Positions 1-7,983 of a stretch of DNA of 50,712 bases are shown here, one piece after another. Numbering within the stretch: the stretch's first letter is position 1; each line of letters starts with the position of its first letter. Source of the DNA: DATGZX01 sp035296965 (GTDB taxonomy: Bacteria; Planctomycetota; Planctomycetia; Gemmatales; Gemmataceae); assembly GCA_035296965.1 (NCBI GenBank), contig DATGZX010000037.1, positions 1 to 50,712 of the forward strand, given 5' to 3'. The notes under the pieces were generated by a model, which had not been told where the DNA came from, did not search any database, and saw only the letters and a list, made by a program, of their open reading frames with translations. The position numbers were made by a program, and so were the translations under genes.

Positions 1-243
1 GTGGCCCGGTCGTGCCCCTACCGCTGCCTCCCTGACCACGCACGACGCGCCCGCGCATGTTCTACTCCTCCGCGGCAGGCCTTTTCAGATACTTCGCCCC
101 CTAAGCGCTCCCGAGCCATAGGTACGCGCTAACAAATTACGAATAAGAATGGAGCCTCTTTGTTGAATTGAGTTTGTTGTTGTTCAAAGCGAATCGGAGC
201 ACGACTGCTCCGTCCGCGGCAGAATGGAGATCAATCGAACCAG
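1..243. other. Gene-free left edge
   Basis: No convincing coding sequence or RNA gene is visible. On the minus strand positions 152-194 are adenine-rich, with several AAC triplets, directly downstream of the Avd-like remnant. That is the side on which a retroelement template repeat could lie, but no matching variable repeat or reverse transcriptase is seen. Confidence 0.4.
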
Positions 244-492
244 CTAAGGGGAACAAATCGAATTCGCTACTAAGCCGTAACTATCGACTTTGACGCATTG
301 CAAGTCCTCGGCCAGCCGCATCTGGAACCGCAGGAATTCCAGAACGAGATTGGTATGCTCCAGCAACTCGTGGTGGTTCCGGCTGTACTTGGCCCGGATC
401 AGATTTCCAACAGGTCGTAAAGGTTCCGATCGATCCGCTCGCCCAAGACGAAGCGGTGCTTCCGGAGGAACTCTTTCGCGCGTTATAAAGCC
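244..492 (-). pseudogene. Avd-like four-helix-bundle protein remnant (frameshifted)
   Basis: Two minus-strand frames together read like one small helical protein. From about 492 to 412 one frame gives KEFLRKHRFVLGERIDRNLY followed by DLLE and then a stop. From about 415 another frame continues with LIRAKYSRNHHELLEHTN, then LEFLRFQMRLAEDL, and ends at 244. The order 'RFVLGERI...DLLE..I.A.YSR....LL..N..LE.LRF..RLA.DL' is what I know from the Avd-like accessory proteins (bAvd, four-helix bundle) of diversity-generating retroelements. A frameshift near 412-418 and an in-frame stop just upstream of the first segment, with no start codon, argue for a dead gene. No reverse transcriptase is visible in the window. 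An alternative is a 23S rRNA-IVS-type four-helix bundle protein. Confidence 0.5.
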
Positions 493-582
493 CACCCCGT
501 TTACGCCTCAGAAGTAGCCAAACGCGCCGGCAACTCTTTGTTGTGGCAATGCGCCTTCCGGCAACCTTAGAATGGCCGCACA

Positions 583-1617
583 GTGACAACGCTTCAAAAC
601 GTCGATACCCCTGCATTGGTCCGATTCATGTGGACTCCGGTGAAGAAGCTCTGGCTCACTCTCCAGCCCAGCGATTGGACCATCATCGGCCTCCTCAGCC
701 TCGCGGTCGTGGTGGCCGCGGTGCGGTTGCCGGCAGTGGGACCAACGTTGCTGGCGCTCCTCTTCCTCCAGACTGGACTCTTGGTCGGCTTCCTCGCGTG
801 CACCTACGTATGGACTCGATGGGACATCAGGCTTTTCGCTCAGTATCTCCGCCCGGCCGTAATCGTGACCGTCATCTTTACGCTGTACACCAGCCTGGGC
901 AAGCTGGGCGCCGCGGCAATGCCTTACTCGCTGGACGCGCCTCTCGCGCAGATCGATAGGTGGCTGTTCGGCACTGATCCGAGCCTTTTTCTCCAGAGAT
1001 ACCTGACGCCGGGCCGAGTGGAGTTCTTCGGCTTTATCTATGGCGCTTTTATTCCTTACATCTACCTTTCCATGGCATTGGGATGCCTGGGTCGGCCAGC
1101 CTTCGAGCGCGATCAGTTCCTGACCGGCTGGGTGTTCACCTACGCCATTAGCTATCTTGGCTATTTGTTTCTGCCGGCGCGCGGCCCGGTGGTCTACCAT
1201 GCCGCGGACTACGAGGTTAGCTTGGCGGGGGGCTATTTTTATCAGCTTGTTCTCCGCGGTGTGGACGCCTCCGGTGGGCTTCAGGGAGCGTTTCCAAGTC
1301 TGCACGTGGGCGGGTCGCTCTATCTCTGCCTTTTCGATCTCAAGACCAACCGCCTGCGCGGCTTGACCTACCTGCCGATGGTGCTGCTCATTTACGTCTC
1401 AACGCTCGTCCTTCGGTACCATTACGTGATCGACCTGATCGTGGGCACCGTGATCGCGGTCGGCTGCGTGCCGCTGGGAGAGCGCGTCTTTGTTACCTGG
1501 GCACGCCGCCGTCAGGCAATGGGCTTGCCGGCCTTGCCGGGAGGGGAAGCCGATGTTGTACCGCATCTTCCGGGTGCTGGCGCGCCTGACGCTGCGTATC
1601 TTCTTCCGGCAGATTGA
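583..1617 (+). CDS. PAP2-superfamily membrane phosphatase/transferase
   Basis: A 344-residue polytopic membrane protein of the PAP2 (phosphatidic acid phosphatase type 2) superfamily, closest in style to the inositolphosphotransferase-like PAP2_3 branch. About six hydrophobic helices are visible. Signature residues lie where PAP2 enzymes need them: GAFPSLH (His241, C2 motif) and RYHYVID (His280 and Asp284, C3 motif). Family members remove or transfer lipid-linked phosphate on the outer face of the membrane. The chosen start is GTG at 583; ATG at 628 is an alternative, and neither has a strong ribosome-binding site. The 3' end overlaps the next gene by 65 nt, so co-transcription with the acyltransferase and PEP-synthase-like genes is likely, suggesting lipid remodelling. 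The exact substrate cannot be read. Confidence 0.85.
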   Translation: MTTLQNVDTPALVRFMWTPVKKLWLTLQPSDWTIIGLLSLAVVVAAVRLPAVGPTLLALLFLQTGLLVGFLACTYVWTRWDIRLFAQYLRPAVIVTVIFTLYTSLGKLGAAAMPYSLDAPLAQIDRWLFGTDPSLFLQRYLTPGRVEFFGFIYGAFIPYIYLSMALGCLGRPAFERDQFLTGWVFTYAISYLGYLFLPARGPVVYHAADYEVSLAGGYFYQLVLRGVDASGGLQGAFPSLHVGGSLYLCLFDLKTNRLRGLTYLPMVLLIYVSTLVLRYHYVIDLIVGTVIAVGCVPLGERVFVTWARRRQAMGLPALPGGEADVVPHLPGAGAPDAAYLLPAD

Positions 1618-4459
1618 AGTGGAAGGACTGGCCAACCTGCCCGCCGAGGGACCGGCGTTGCTAGTGCCGAACCACAGCAACGCTCTGGTCGATCCCCTCC
1701 TGATTCTGACTTCGCTGCGCCGCCCCGTGACCGTCACCGCCAAGAACACCCTCCTCCGCAATCCCCTGTTGCGACCGCTCATGACCGCACTGGGAGTGGT
1801 CACGTTTCACCGTCGTGAAGATCGTGGCCAGGGGGCCGACGTCAGGCAAAATGTCCAGAGCCTCCAACGCTGCGGCGACATCCTGGCACAAGGCGGCGCA
1901 CTCTGCATCTTTCCTGAAGGCGTGAGCCACTCCGATCCCAAGCTCAAGCCGTTCCACCTTGGACCGGCGCGGATCGCGCTGGATTTTGTCCGGAAGAACG
2001 GAAATCCGGGCAAGCTCCTGATTGTGCCCGTCGGTCTCCTGTACACGGAAAAGGACCAGTTCCGATCCGGGGTCTGGATTCGGTTCGGGCCGCCTGTGGA
2101 CGCCGGCGCCTGGGCCGCAGCGCATCCCAATGGGAATCCTCATGATCTCACGCAAGAGATTCTTGGCCGGGTCGAGGACCTGACTCTCAGTTACGAATCG
2201 CGGCGCGAATTCGCCCTGCTGACCTGGGCTGCCGAGATCGTTTCGACCCGCGGCAATGAGCCGGCTCCTCTGGGTAGGGAACAGGTCCAGGTCGCCAATT
2301 GGTTCGCGCTTCTGGAACGTCTGCAGGCTGGTTACCGTCCGCTGCGTGAGCGGCATCGTGAAGAAATTGAGGAGTTAGCCGCGCGCATCCGCCGCTATCG
2401 CAGCGAGCTTAAGCGCGCCGGGATCGATCCTGCGGAAGTCTACCTGCCTTTGCATCTGGGAAAGGCCTTCCTTTTCATGGTGCGCGAGCTGGAATTGACG
2501 ATCGTGGGAGCGCCGCTCGCTCTCTTCGGCGCCATGAACCACGTCATCCCTTACCTGATTGTGAAGAAGATCGCCAAGGCCCTATCGAAGGATAAGGACC
2601 ACTGGGCATCGAATGTTGTCTATCCGAGTTTCGTGGTTTTTCCGCTTTGCTACATCCTCCAGCTCGCATCGGTCTGGCTCTTGTTTCCGAAAATCTGGGC
2701 ATTCCTGTATACCCTGATGTTGCCGTACTCCGGGTATTATTGCCTCCTCTACGGAGAGCGTGCGGCCAGGGCTCTCAGGCGGACGCGTACATTCTTCTCA
2801 TTCCTCGCGGCGCCGGCCCGGCAGCGACGACTTGCCGACGAAGGGCGGGCGATCATCGCGCATGTGCAAGAGTTGCAAGCCCGCTGGCGCGCCGATCAGG
2901 ACGTGGAGAGCCAACACAGCCCGAACTCGCTCGCTGTAGCACCACAAACGGTTACAGACCGCGATGGCCAACTTCGGGCCGACTGCGCAACGCTGCAAGA
3001 GATTCTCCCCGGCTTGGAGAGATTGGAGTCCGCCATGGACGAGGTCCGTGCCACGAGCCAGAGACAGAGCCGCGGCTACTTCACGCCGGACGAAGACGAT
3101 CGCGTCCGGCAGCTGTTGCTTGCCTACCGCAATTACCGCCTGGCTCTCTACGAGATTATCCAACGCTATGCACACTATGAGGACCTGGGCTCGCTTCCAC
3201 AACAGCTCCAGGGGTTTATCGTCGGTTACACGGCCGCTCTGACCCTGTACGCCAAGTCGCTCCGACTGATTACCTTGTTCGAGCATGAGCCGGTCGTGCG
3301 GCGCAAACTGAACGAGGCAGATGCCAAATTTGGGCTGGAGGGCGGGTTCTTCGACCAGGTGCTCGGAGCTTATACTTCCTTGTGGAATTACCGCCGGCTT
3401 GCTCGCGCCGGCCGATTCTGGCGGCGGCACCAAAGATCGACCCGGCAGCTAGGATTGGCACAAGACGAAAGGTTTGGCTGGCTTTGCCAGGCAATCCGCC
3501 GCCAGCGCCGCCTGGTACAGACCAGGTTCTTGAGCCTCCTGCGCCACCGGCTGCGTTACGACCGCCGTGCTCTGTGGCGCTCGCTCGCGGCGCCCGCCGG
3601 AAATGTACGCTACGGTTTGCACGCCTTCTTAGGGAGTACCTTCGTCGGATTGCGCACCACCCTCCAGTATCGGCCCGCTCTCGATACGACCGTTTTCGAG
3701 CCGATGCACGCTCTGCTTCGACCCGGCGACGTACTCCTGGTTCGGGCCGAGCAGAAGGTCACGACGGCTTTGCTGCCGGGCTTTTGGACCCATGCAGCTA
3801 TGTACCTCGGCACAACGGACGAGATTGCCAAACTGGCAGCAAGTCTGCCATCGGATGTGCCCCGATGCTGGGAAAGTCAGTCCTCAGCCGACCAGCGCTT
3901 CGGCCTGGTGCTGGAGGCGATCAGTCCAGGCGTGATTCTCAGCCCGCTGGAAAAGTGCCTGTTCGCGGATCACGTCCTTGTTTTGAGGCCGAATGTCACC
4001 GAGCCAGAGCGGGCGGCCGCACTCATCGAAGCCCTTGGCCATGTCGGCAAGCCGTACGACTTTGAATTCGATTTCAGCACGACCACTCGCTTGGTGTGCA
4101 CCGAACTGGTGTATCGCAGTTACCACGGTCGCGGGTCGATCACGTTTCGGCTGGTCAAGCGGCTGGGCCGTTTCACCTTGTCGTGTGACGACATGGTGAA
4201 TCAATGGCTCGAGTCCCTGGATCGTGGCGAGCCAGAGCGGTTCACGCCAGTAGCGCTTGCCCTCCAGGCTCCGGACGCCAGGGCGCATTTCATCTCCCCT
4301 AGAAATGCCGTAGCCGCGTTGCGCGCCATCCGTGACGGCTGGCGTCCCAATAAAACTGAGCAGCCTCCAGTTGGTGTCGTTCCAAGCACCTGGCCGCGTT
4401 CGCTATCTGAGCTGGAAGCTCCCATTCCTTCAACCGAGCCAGAAAGGAAACTTCTATGA
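1553..4459 (+). CDS. PlsC-type acyltransferase fused to a YiiX-like papain-fold domain
   Basis: A 968-residue multidomain protein. Residues about 1-230 are a PlsC/LPLAT acyltransferase: NHSNALVDP (His41, Asp47) and FPEG (120-123). The spacing of five residues between His and Asp resembles the eukaryotic Sct1/Gat1 glycerol-3-phosphate acyltransferases rather than the usual HX4D. A hydrophobic stretch at about 315-415 gives membrane helices; a long helical part follows. The last ~250 residues look like the YiiX/YebB (DUF830) permuted NlpC/P60-papain fold: LRPGDVLLV, His747 in WTHAAMYLG and Cys849 in LVCTELVYR. Those domains hydrolyse or transfer amide- or thioester-linked acyl groups. ATG at 1553 follows GAGGGGA; an upstream in-frame start at 1490 would extend further into the PAP2 gene. 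The stop overlaps the next start as ATGA. The combination suggests acyl transfer and hydrolysis in one membrane protein, which is inference. Confidence 0.85.
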   Translation: MLYRIFRVLARLTLRIFFRQIEVEGLANLPAEGPALLVPNHSNALVDPLLILTSLRRPVTVTAKNTLLRNPLLRPLMTALGVVTFHRREDRGQGADVRQNVQSLQRCGDILAQGGALCIFPEGVSHSDPKLKPFHLGPARIALDFVRKNGNPGKLLIVPVGLLYTEKDQFRSGVWIRFGPPVDAGAWAAAHPNGNPHDLTQEILGRVEDLTLSYESRREFALLTWAAEIVSTRGNEPAPLGREQVQVANWFALLERLQAGYRPLRERHREEIEELAARIRRYRSELKRAGIDPAEVYLPLHLGKAFLFMVRELELTIVGAPLALFGAMNHVIPYLIVKKIAKALSKDKDHWASNVVYPSFVVFPLCYILQLASVWLLFPKIWAFLYTLMLPYSGYYCLLYGERAARALRRTRTFFSFLAAPARQRRLADEGRAIIAHVQELQARWRADQDVESQHSPNSLAVAPQTVTDRDGQLRADCATLQEILPGLERLESAMDEVRATSQRQSRGYFTPDEDDRVRQLLLAYRNYRLALYEIIQRYAHYEDLGSLPQQLQGFIVGYTAALTLYAKSLRLITLFEHEPVVRRKLNEADAKFGLEGGFFDQVLGAYTSLWNYRRLARAGRFWRRHQRSTRQLGLAQDERFGWLCQAIRRQRRLVQTRFLSLLRHRLRYDRRALWRSLAAPAGNVRYGLHAFLGSTFVGLRTTLQYRPALDTTVFEPMHALLRPGDVLLVRAEQKVTTALLPGFWTHAAMYLGTTDEIAKLAASLPSDVPRCWESQSSADQRFGLVLEAISPGVILSPLEKCLFADHVLVLRPNVTEPERAAALIEALGHVGKPYDFEFDFSTTTRLVCTELVYRSYHGRGSITFRLVKRLGRFTLSCDDMVNQWLESLDRGEPERFTPVALALQAPDARAHFISPRNAVAALRAIRDGWRPNKTEQPPVGVVPSTWPRSLSELEAPIPSTEPERKLL

Positions 4460-6987
4460 GCCTGGTAGTATTCTTCGATCAACCCGAAGCTGGAACGGTT
4501 GGGCAAGTCGGCGGCAAGGGGGCGAACCTGATGGCACTGACTGCGGCAGGCTTTCCGGTGCCGCCGGGATTCGTGGTGACGGCCGAGGGCTACGCTCAAT
4601 TCCTCCTTGGGGCTGACTGGCTCGTTGCCGAGCTGTCGACGTTCGACTACGCCAATCCGGACCACTTGCGCAAACAATGTGTCCAGGTTCGCGAGCGCTT
4701 GCGAAGCGTGCCGCTACCGACTGCCTTGCAAGAAGCGGTCAAGGACGCGCTCGAGAAGCTAAATGCCAAGGGTCTTCCTTCGGATGGCGCGCTCGCCATC
4801 CGTTCTTCTTCCACCTTCGAGGACCTGGCCCAGGCCGCCTTTGCGGGCCAGCATGATACGTATTTGAATATCCGCCGTGCCGCCGCTATTCTGCAGCGCA
4901 TTCGCGATTGCTTCATCTCGTTGTGGGAGGACCGTGCAGTCCTCTACCGCCATCATCAGGGATTTTCTCAGCGCGAAGCGCGCATGGCTGCCGTCGTCCA
5001 GCGTCAGATCGAATCTGAAGTCGCTGGGGTTGGCTTCTCCATCGATCCGGTTTCCGGTCGCATGGACCGGATAGTGATCGACGCCAATTACGGACTCGGC
5101 GAATCGGTCGTGGCTGGCGAGTGTGAGGTCGATCACTTCACGCTTGACAAGCGCACACTCGAGGTCCTTTCGCGAGACCTCGGCCACAAGACGGTGATGG
5201 TCGCACCAACGCCGGCCGGCGTGGAACAGCGCATGGTGGGAGCGGAACAGGCCGACAAGCCGTGCCTGAACGACGAGCAAATCCGTCAGATTGCGGAACT
5301 ATTGCAAAGAGTGGAGGCACATTACGGCTGGCCGCAGGACATTGAATGGGGCCTTTGCCAGGGCACGCTCTACCAGTTCCAGTCGCGCCCCGTGACCACG
5401 TTTCAGCCGCGCTGGACGCGCGAGGAATCGGCGGAGCGCTTCCCCAACCCTATGACCCCGCTGACCTGGGACTTCATTCGCGTGGCCTTCCGGGGCTCGA
5501 TGGCTCACTCGCTCGCCTTGATGGGCTTGCCTCCCCTGCAAGGGGACTGGTTCGAGGTGTTCGAAGACTACGTCTACGGAAACCAAAACGCCGTCGACCT
5601 GATCGCATCCTACCGGCCCTTGCGCGCCCGCACACTGCCGGAGCTGGTGGCCGAGATCCCGGCCCTCCGGCGGCGTTATTCCTGGGTCCTCGACTTGCCG
5701 GTAGCCTGGGCACGCGATCTGGATCGCTATTTACTCCGTCTGGGCCGGCTCTCCGCCGTAAACTTGAACGCCGCAAGCATCCCCGAGATCTGGCAGCACA
5801 TGCAAGAGATCCTGGCGGTGGCCTCCGACTACTTCCGGCCAAACATTGCCATCTCCATGACGCAAGCTTTCCTCCATCGCCTTTTGCACGCCCTGGTCGC
5901 TCTCGCTGTCGGACAGGAGCGAGCCCTGGCCATCGTGGACGGCCTGCAGGCGGCGTGCGAGACCAAGACCGCCGTGGTGAATCGCGAGCTGCACGAGCTG
6001 ACTCAGTTGATCCAGATGACCCCGGCCCTGAGGCAAATCATGGCGAGTGACGCCGGCCAGGCAATCTGGGAGCAAGGACGCCTGCATGCTTTCCCCGAGT
6101 TTACGGCGGCCTTGCGGCGCTTCCTGGAAGATCATGGTCACCGCGAAATGGACATGGATTACTTCCACCCGACCTGGTCGGCTCGGCCGGGCATCGTACT
6201 CGACTCCCTCGCACTCATTCTCCGGAGCGGCGCCGACGCCGACCCGGCCGAAACTGCACGACAGCAACGGTTGCGCTATTCCGAGGCCGAGCACCAGTTC
6301 CTGAGCGCCGTCCCCGCAGAGCTGCGTTTCTTTTTCCGCGAGCTGAACCGGCTAGCGCGCACCTATACGACCCTCGACGACCTGGAACACTACCAGACCA
6401 CGCGCATCAACCCCGTGTCGCGGGAAGCAGCTCTCGTGCTGGGAGGCAGGCTGCAGGAGCGTGGCATCCTGGACCTGCCCGAGGATGTGTTCTTCTTCCA
6501 CAAGACCGATCTAGAAGACCTGGTGCGCGCCTATCCCCACGAGCAGGCGGCGACTCACCGCAACAAGGTCTACGAAGCGAAGCGATCGTATGCAGACAGC
6601 TGCGGCAGAACGCCGCGCTGGTCTCTGGCAGAGGACAGCGAAACCACGCCGGTTGCCCCCGATGCAAACACGCTGCGTGGCTTGCCCGGCAGCCCGGGCC
6701 AGATCACCGGTACGTGCTTCCTGGTCCACGACCCGGCCGATTTCGCCCGCTTCCCGAAAGGGGCCATCCTGGTGGCCCGCACCACCAATCCCGCCTGGAC
6801 CCCGCTCTTCTACAGCGCCAGCGGGCTGATCACCGAAAGCGGTGGACTTCTCTCTCACGGCGCGGTCACGGTCCGGGAAATGCGTTTGCCGGCTATCATG
6901 TCAGTGCGCGGCGCGATGACGACGTTCCACGATGGGCAGAAGGTATCGGTGGACGGCACGCGCGGCATCGTACGGCTTGGCGTCTGA
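4456..6987 (+). CDS. PEP synthase/rifampin phosphotransferase-like ATP-grasp enzyme
   Basis: An 843-residue protein with the PEP-utilising enzyme architecture. The N-terminal ATP-grasp (PPDK_N) domain, residues about 1-310, starts with GGKGANLMAL and includes IRSSSTFEDL, NYGLGESVVAGE and QFQSRPV. A helical middle region spans about 320-700. A C-terminal swivelling phosphohistidine domain carries ESGGLLSHGAV with the acceptor His801. The C-terminal TIM-barrel of true pyruvate phosphate dikinase/PEP synthase is missing, and the order ATP-grasp, middle, His domain and the length match rifampin phosphotransferase (about 870 aa). Enzymes of this layout move a phosphate from ATP through the histidine to a substrate bound by the middle domain. 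ATGA coupling to the acyltransferase gene suggests a lipid-related or membrane substrate here; antibiotic inactivation is possible but not shown. Confidence 0.82.
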   Translation: MSLVVFFDQPEAGTVGQVGGKGANLMALTAAGFPVPPGFVVTAEGYAQFLLGADWLVAELSTFDYANPDHLRKQCVQVRERLRSVPLPTALQEAVKDALEKLNAKGLPSDGALAIRSSSTFEDLAQAAFAGQHDTYLNIRRAAAILQRIRDCFISLWEDRAVLYRHHQGFSQREARMAAVVQRQIESEVAGVGFSIDPVSGRMDRIVIDANYGLGESVVAGECEVDHFTLDKRTLEVLSRDLGHKTVMVAPTPAGVEQRMVGAEQADKPCLNDEQIRQIAELLQRVEAHYGWPQDIEWGLCQGTLYQFQSRPVTTFQPRWTREESAERFPNPMTPLTWDFIRVAFRGSMAHSLALMGLPPLQGDWFEVFEDYVYGNQNAVDLIASYRPLRARTLPELVAEIPALRRRYSWVLDLPVAWARDLDRYLLRLGRLSAVNLNAASIPEIWQHMQEILAVASDYFRPNIAISMTQAFLHRLLHALVALAVGQERALAIVDGLQAACETKTAVVNRELHELTQLIQMTPALRQIMASDAGQAIWEQGRLHAFPEFTAALRRFLEDHGHREMDMDYFHPTWSARPGIVLDSLALILRSGADADPAETARQQRLRYSEAEHQFLSAVPAELRFFFRELNRLARTYTTLDDLEHYQTTRINPVSREAALVLGGRLQERGILDLPEDVFFFHKTDLEDLVRAYPHEQAATHRNKVYEAKRSYADSCGRTPRWSLAEDSETTPVAPDANTLRGLPGSPGQITGTCFLVHDPADFARFPKGAILVARTTNPAWTPLFYSASGLITESGGLLSHGAVTVREMRLPAIMSVRGAMTTFHDGQKVSVDGTRGIVRLGV

Positions 6988-7225
6988 GCGGGTCTCTCAA
7001 ACACTTAGGGGGCCGGGCTGGCGAAGTCAATCTTGGCCTGCGACTAGCATGCCGATTTGCTTGGCACGGATGGCTGAAGTGGCCAAGTTCGAATCCCGCT
7101 TGCGGACCCAATTCGCCATAAATGAGTCTATTCCTCCGGCACGCGAGTGGTCTCTTTGGTCTCGCCTTCGCGCATGACGTCTAAGCGACTGGCAGAAGGG
7201 TGTCGTGGCGGTTATTCTTGGCTGC
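6988..7225. other. Intergenic spacer with a tRNA-like fragment
   Basis: Positions 7068-7084 resemble a tRNA D-arm (GGATGGCTGAAGTGGCC) and are followed directly by a T-arm-like stretch (AGTTCGAATCCCGC, 7086-7099) and then TTGCGGACCCA. There is no anticodon arm between them and the ends do not pair, so this is at most a deleted remnant. No other feature is seen before the sigma-factor gene. Confidence 0.3.
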
Positions 7226-7774
7226 ATGAGTGAAGTAACGCGCAAACTGACTGCCATCCAGCAAGGCGATCCCCATGCCTCCAACCAATTTCTGCCGCTG
7301 GTCTACGCCGAGCTGCGCAAACTCGCCGCGCAGAAAATGGCGAGCGAGAAGGCCGGCCAGACCCTCCAGCCCACAGCCCTGGTCCACGAGGCTTATCTGC
7401 GATTGGTTGGCGCCCGCGACGAACGGCATTGGGACGACTGCGGTCACTTCCTCGCAGCAGCGGCCGAAGCGATGCGACGCATTCTAGTCGAAAATGCGCG
7501 ACGCAAGAAGCGGCTCAAGCGTGGTGGGGAGTTCCTGCGGGTCGATCTCGTTGATCCCCCCGTTCCCTATGCGGACGACAGCCTGCTCGCTCTGAATGAC
7601 GCAGTGGAAAAACTGGCGCAAGAGGACGCGGTTGCCGCCCGTGTCGTTGAGCTCCGTCAGATCGCGGGGCTAGGTCACGAGCAGATCGCCGCTGTCCTCA
7701 AGACCACCATCTACCAGGCACGACAGAAGTGGACCTATGCCCGGGCCTGGCTTCGCGACGCTCTTGATGCCTAG
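7226..7774 (+). CDS. ECF-type RNA polymerase sigma factor (planctomycete family)
   Basis: A 182-residue sigma-70-like factor of the family often annotated 'ECF-like, planctomycete-enriched' (Sig-70_X6 type). Conserved pieces visible: QGDPHASNQFLPLVYAELRK (region 2 helix), LQPTALVHEAYLRLV, HFLAAAAEAMRRILVENARR, and a C-terminal region 4 helix-turn-helix around ELRQIAGLGHEQIAAVL. Region 4 would bind the -35 element. ATG 7226 is preferred because it opens with MSEVTRKLTAIQQG as in relatives; GTG 7205 is in frame. The gene lies 83 bp before a TPR serine/threonine kinase start, a recurrent planctomycete pairing in which the kinase is thought to control the sigma factor. No anti-sigma factor is seen next to it. 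Confidence 0.9.
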   Translation: MSEVTRKLTAIQQGDPHASNQFLPLVYAELRKLAAQKMASEKAGQTLQPTALVHEAYLRLVGARDERHWDDCGHFLAAAAEAMRRILVENARRKKRLKRGGEFLRVDLVDPPVPYADDSLLALNDAVEKLAQEDAVAARVVELRQIAGLGHEQIAAVLKTTIYQARQKWTYARAWLRDALDA

Positions 7775-7857
7775 TCTTTTTCATTTTCTTTCGACAGCCC
7801 GGGTCACAGACGGCGCATGGAATAGTAGGGATAAACGGTTTTGTCGGGAGCCACGTC

Positions 7858-7983
7858 ATGTCAGTCGAATCCAAGCGCGTCCAGAACGTGTTCCTTAAGG
7901 CGGTAGAAGTCGTAGACCCTGCCGCCCGGGCCGTCGTTCTCGACCAGGAATGCGGCTCCGAAGTTGAACTGCGGCAAAGTTGA
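7858..7983 (+). pseudogene. Out-of-frame N-terminus of the TPR kinase
   Basis: ATG at 7858 follows GGGAG (7846-7850) and opens a frame with MSVESKRVQNVFLKAVEV, then ARAVVLDQECG and EVELRQ, ending at TGA 7981-7983. This is the conserved helical N-terminus of planctomycete TPR kinases (pattern 'F..A.......R...LD..CG....LR..VEALL.AH'). The continuation VEALLKAHDEPGSFLE is present one frame away, starting at about 7975. Removing one A from CAAAG at about 7973-7977 would join the two as ELRQVEALLKAH. So the kinase gene carries a +1 frameshift, or the assembly has a one-base insertion. Confidence 0.72.

Noticed and set aside
508..1305. Long minus-strand open frame opposite the PAP2 gene
   Set aside because: It is rich in Arg/Glu/His with no domain, and lies exactly antisense to a membrane protein with clear PAP2 motifs; it is a shadow of GC-rich codon usage.
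2798..3433. Minus-strand open frame inside the acyltransferase gene
   Set aside because: No ribosome-binding site or family, and the plus strand is fully coding there.
4456..6987. Annotation as pyruvate phosphate dikinase or true PEP synthase
   Set aside because: The C-terminal PEP/pyruvate-binding TIM-barrel is missing and the His domain is at the very C-terminus, so a rifampin-phosphotransferase-like layout fits better.
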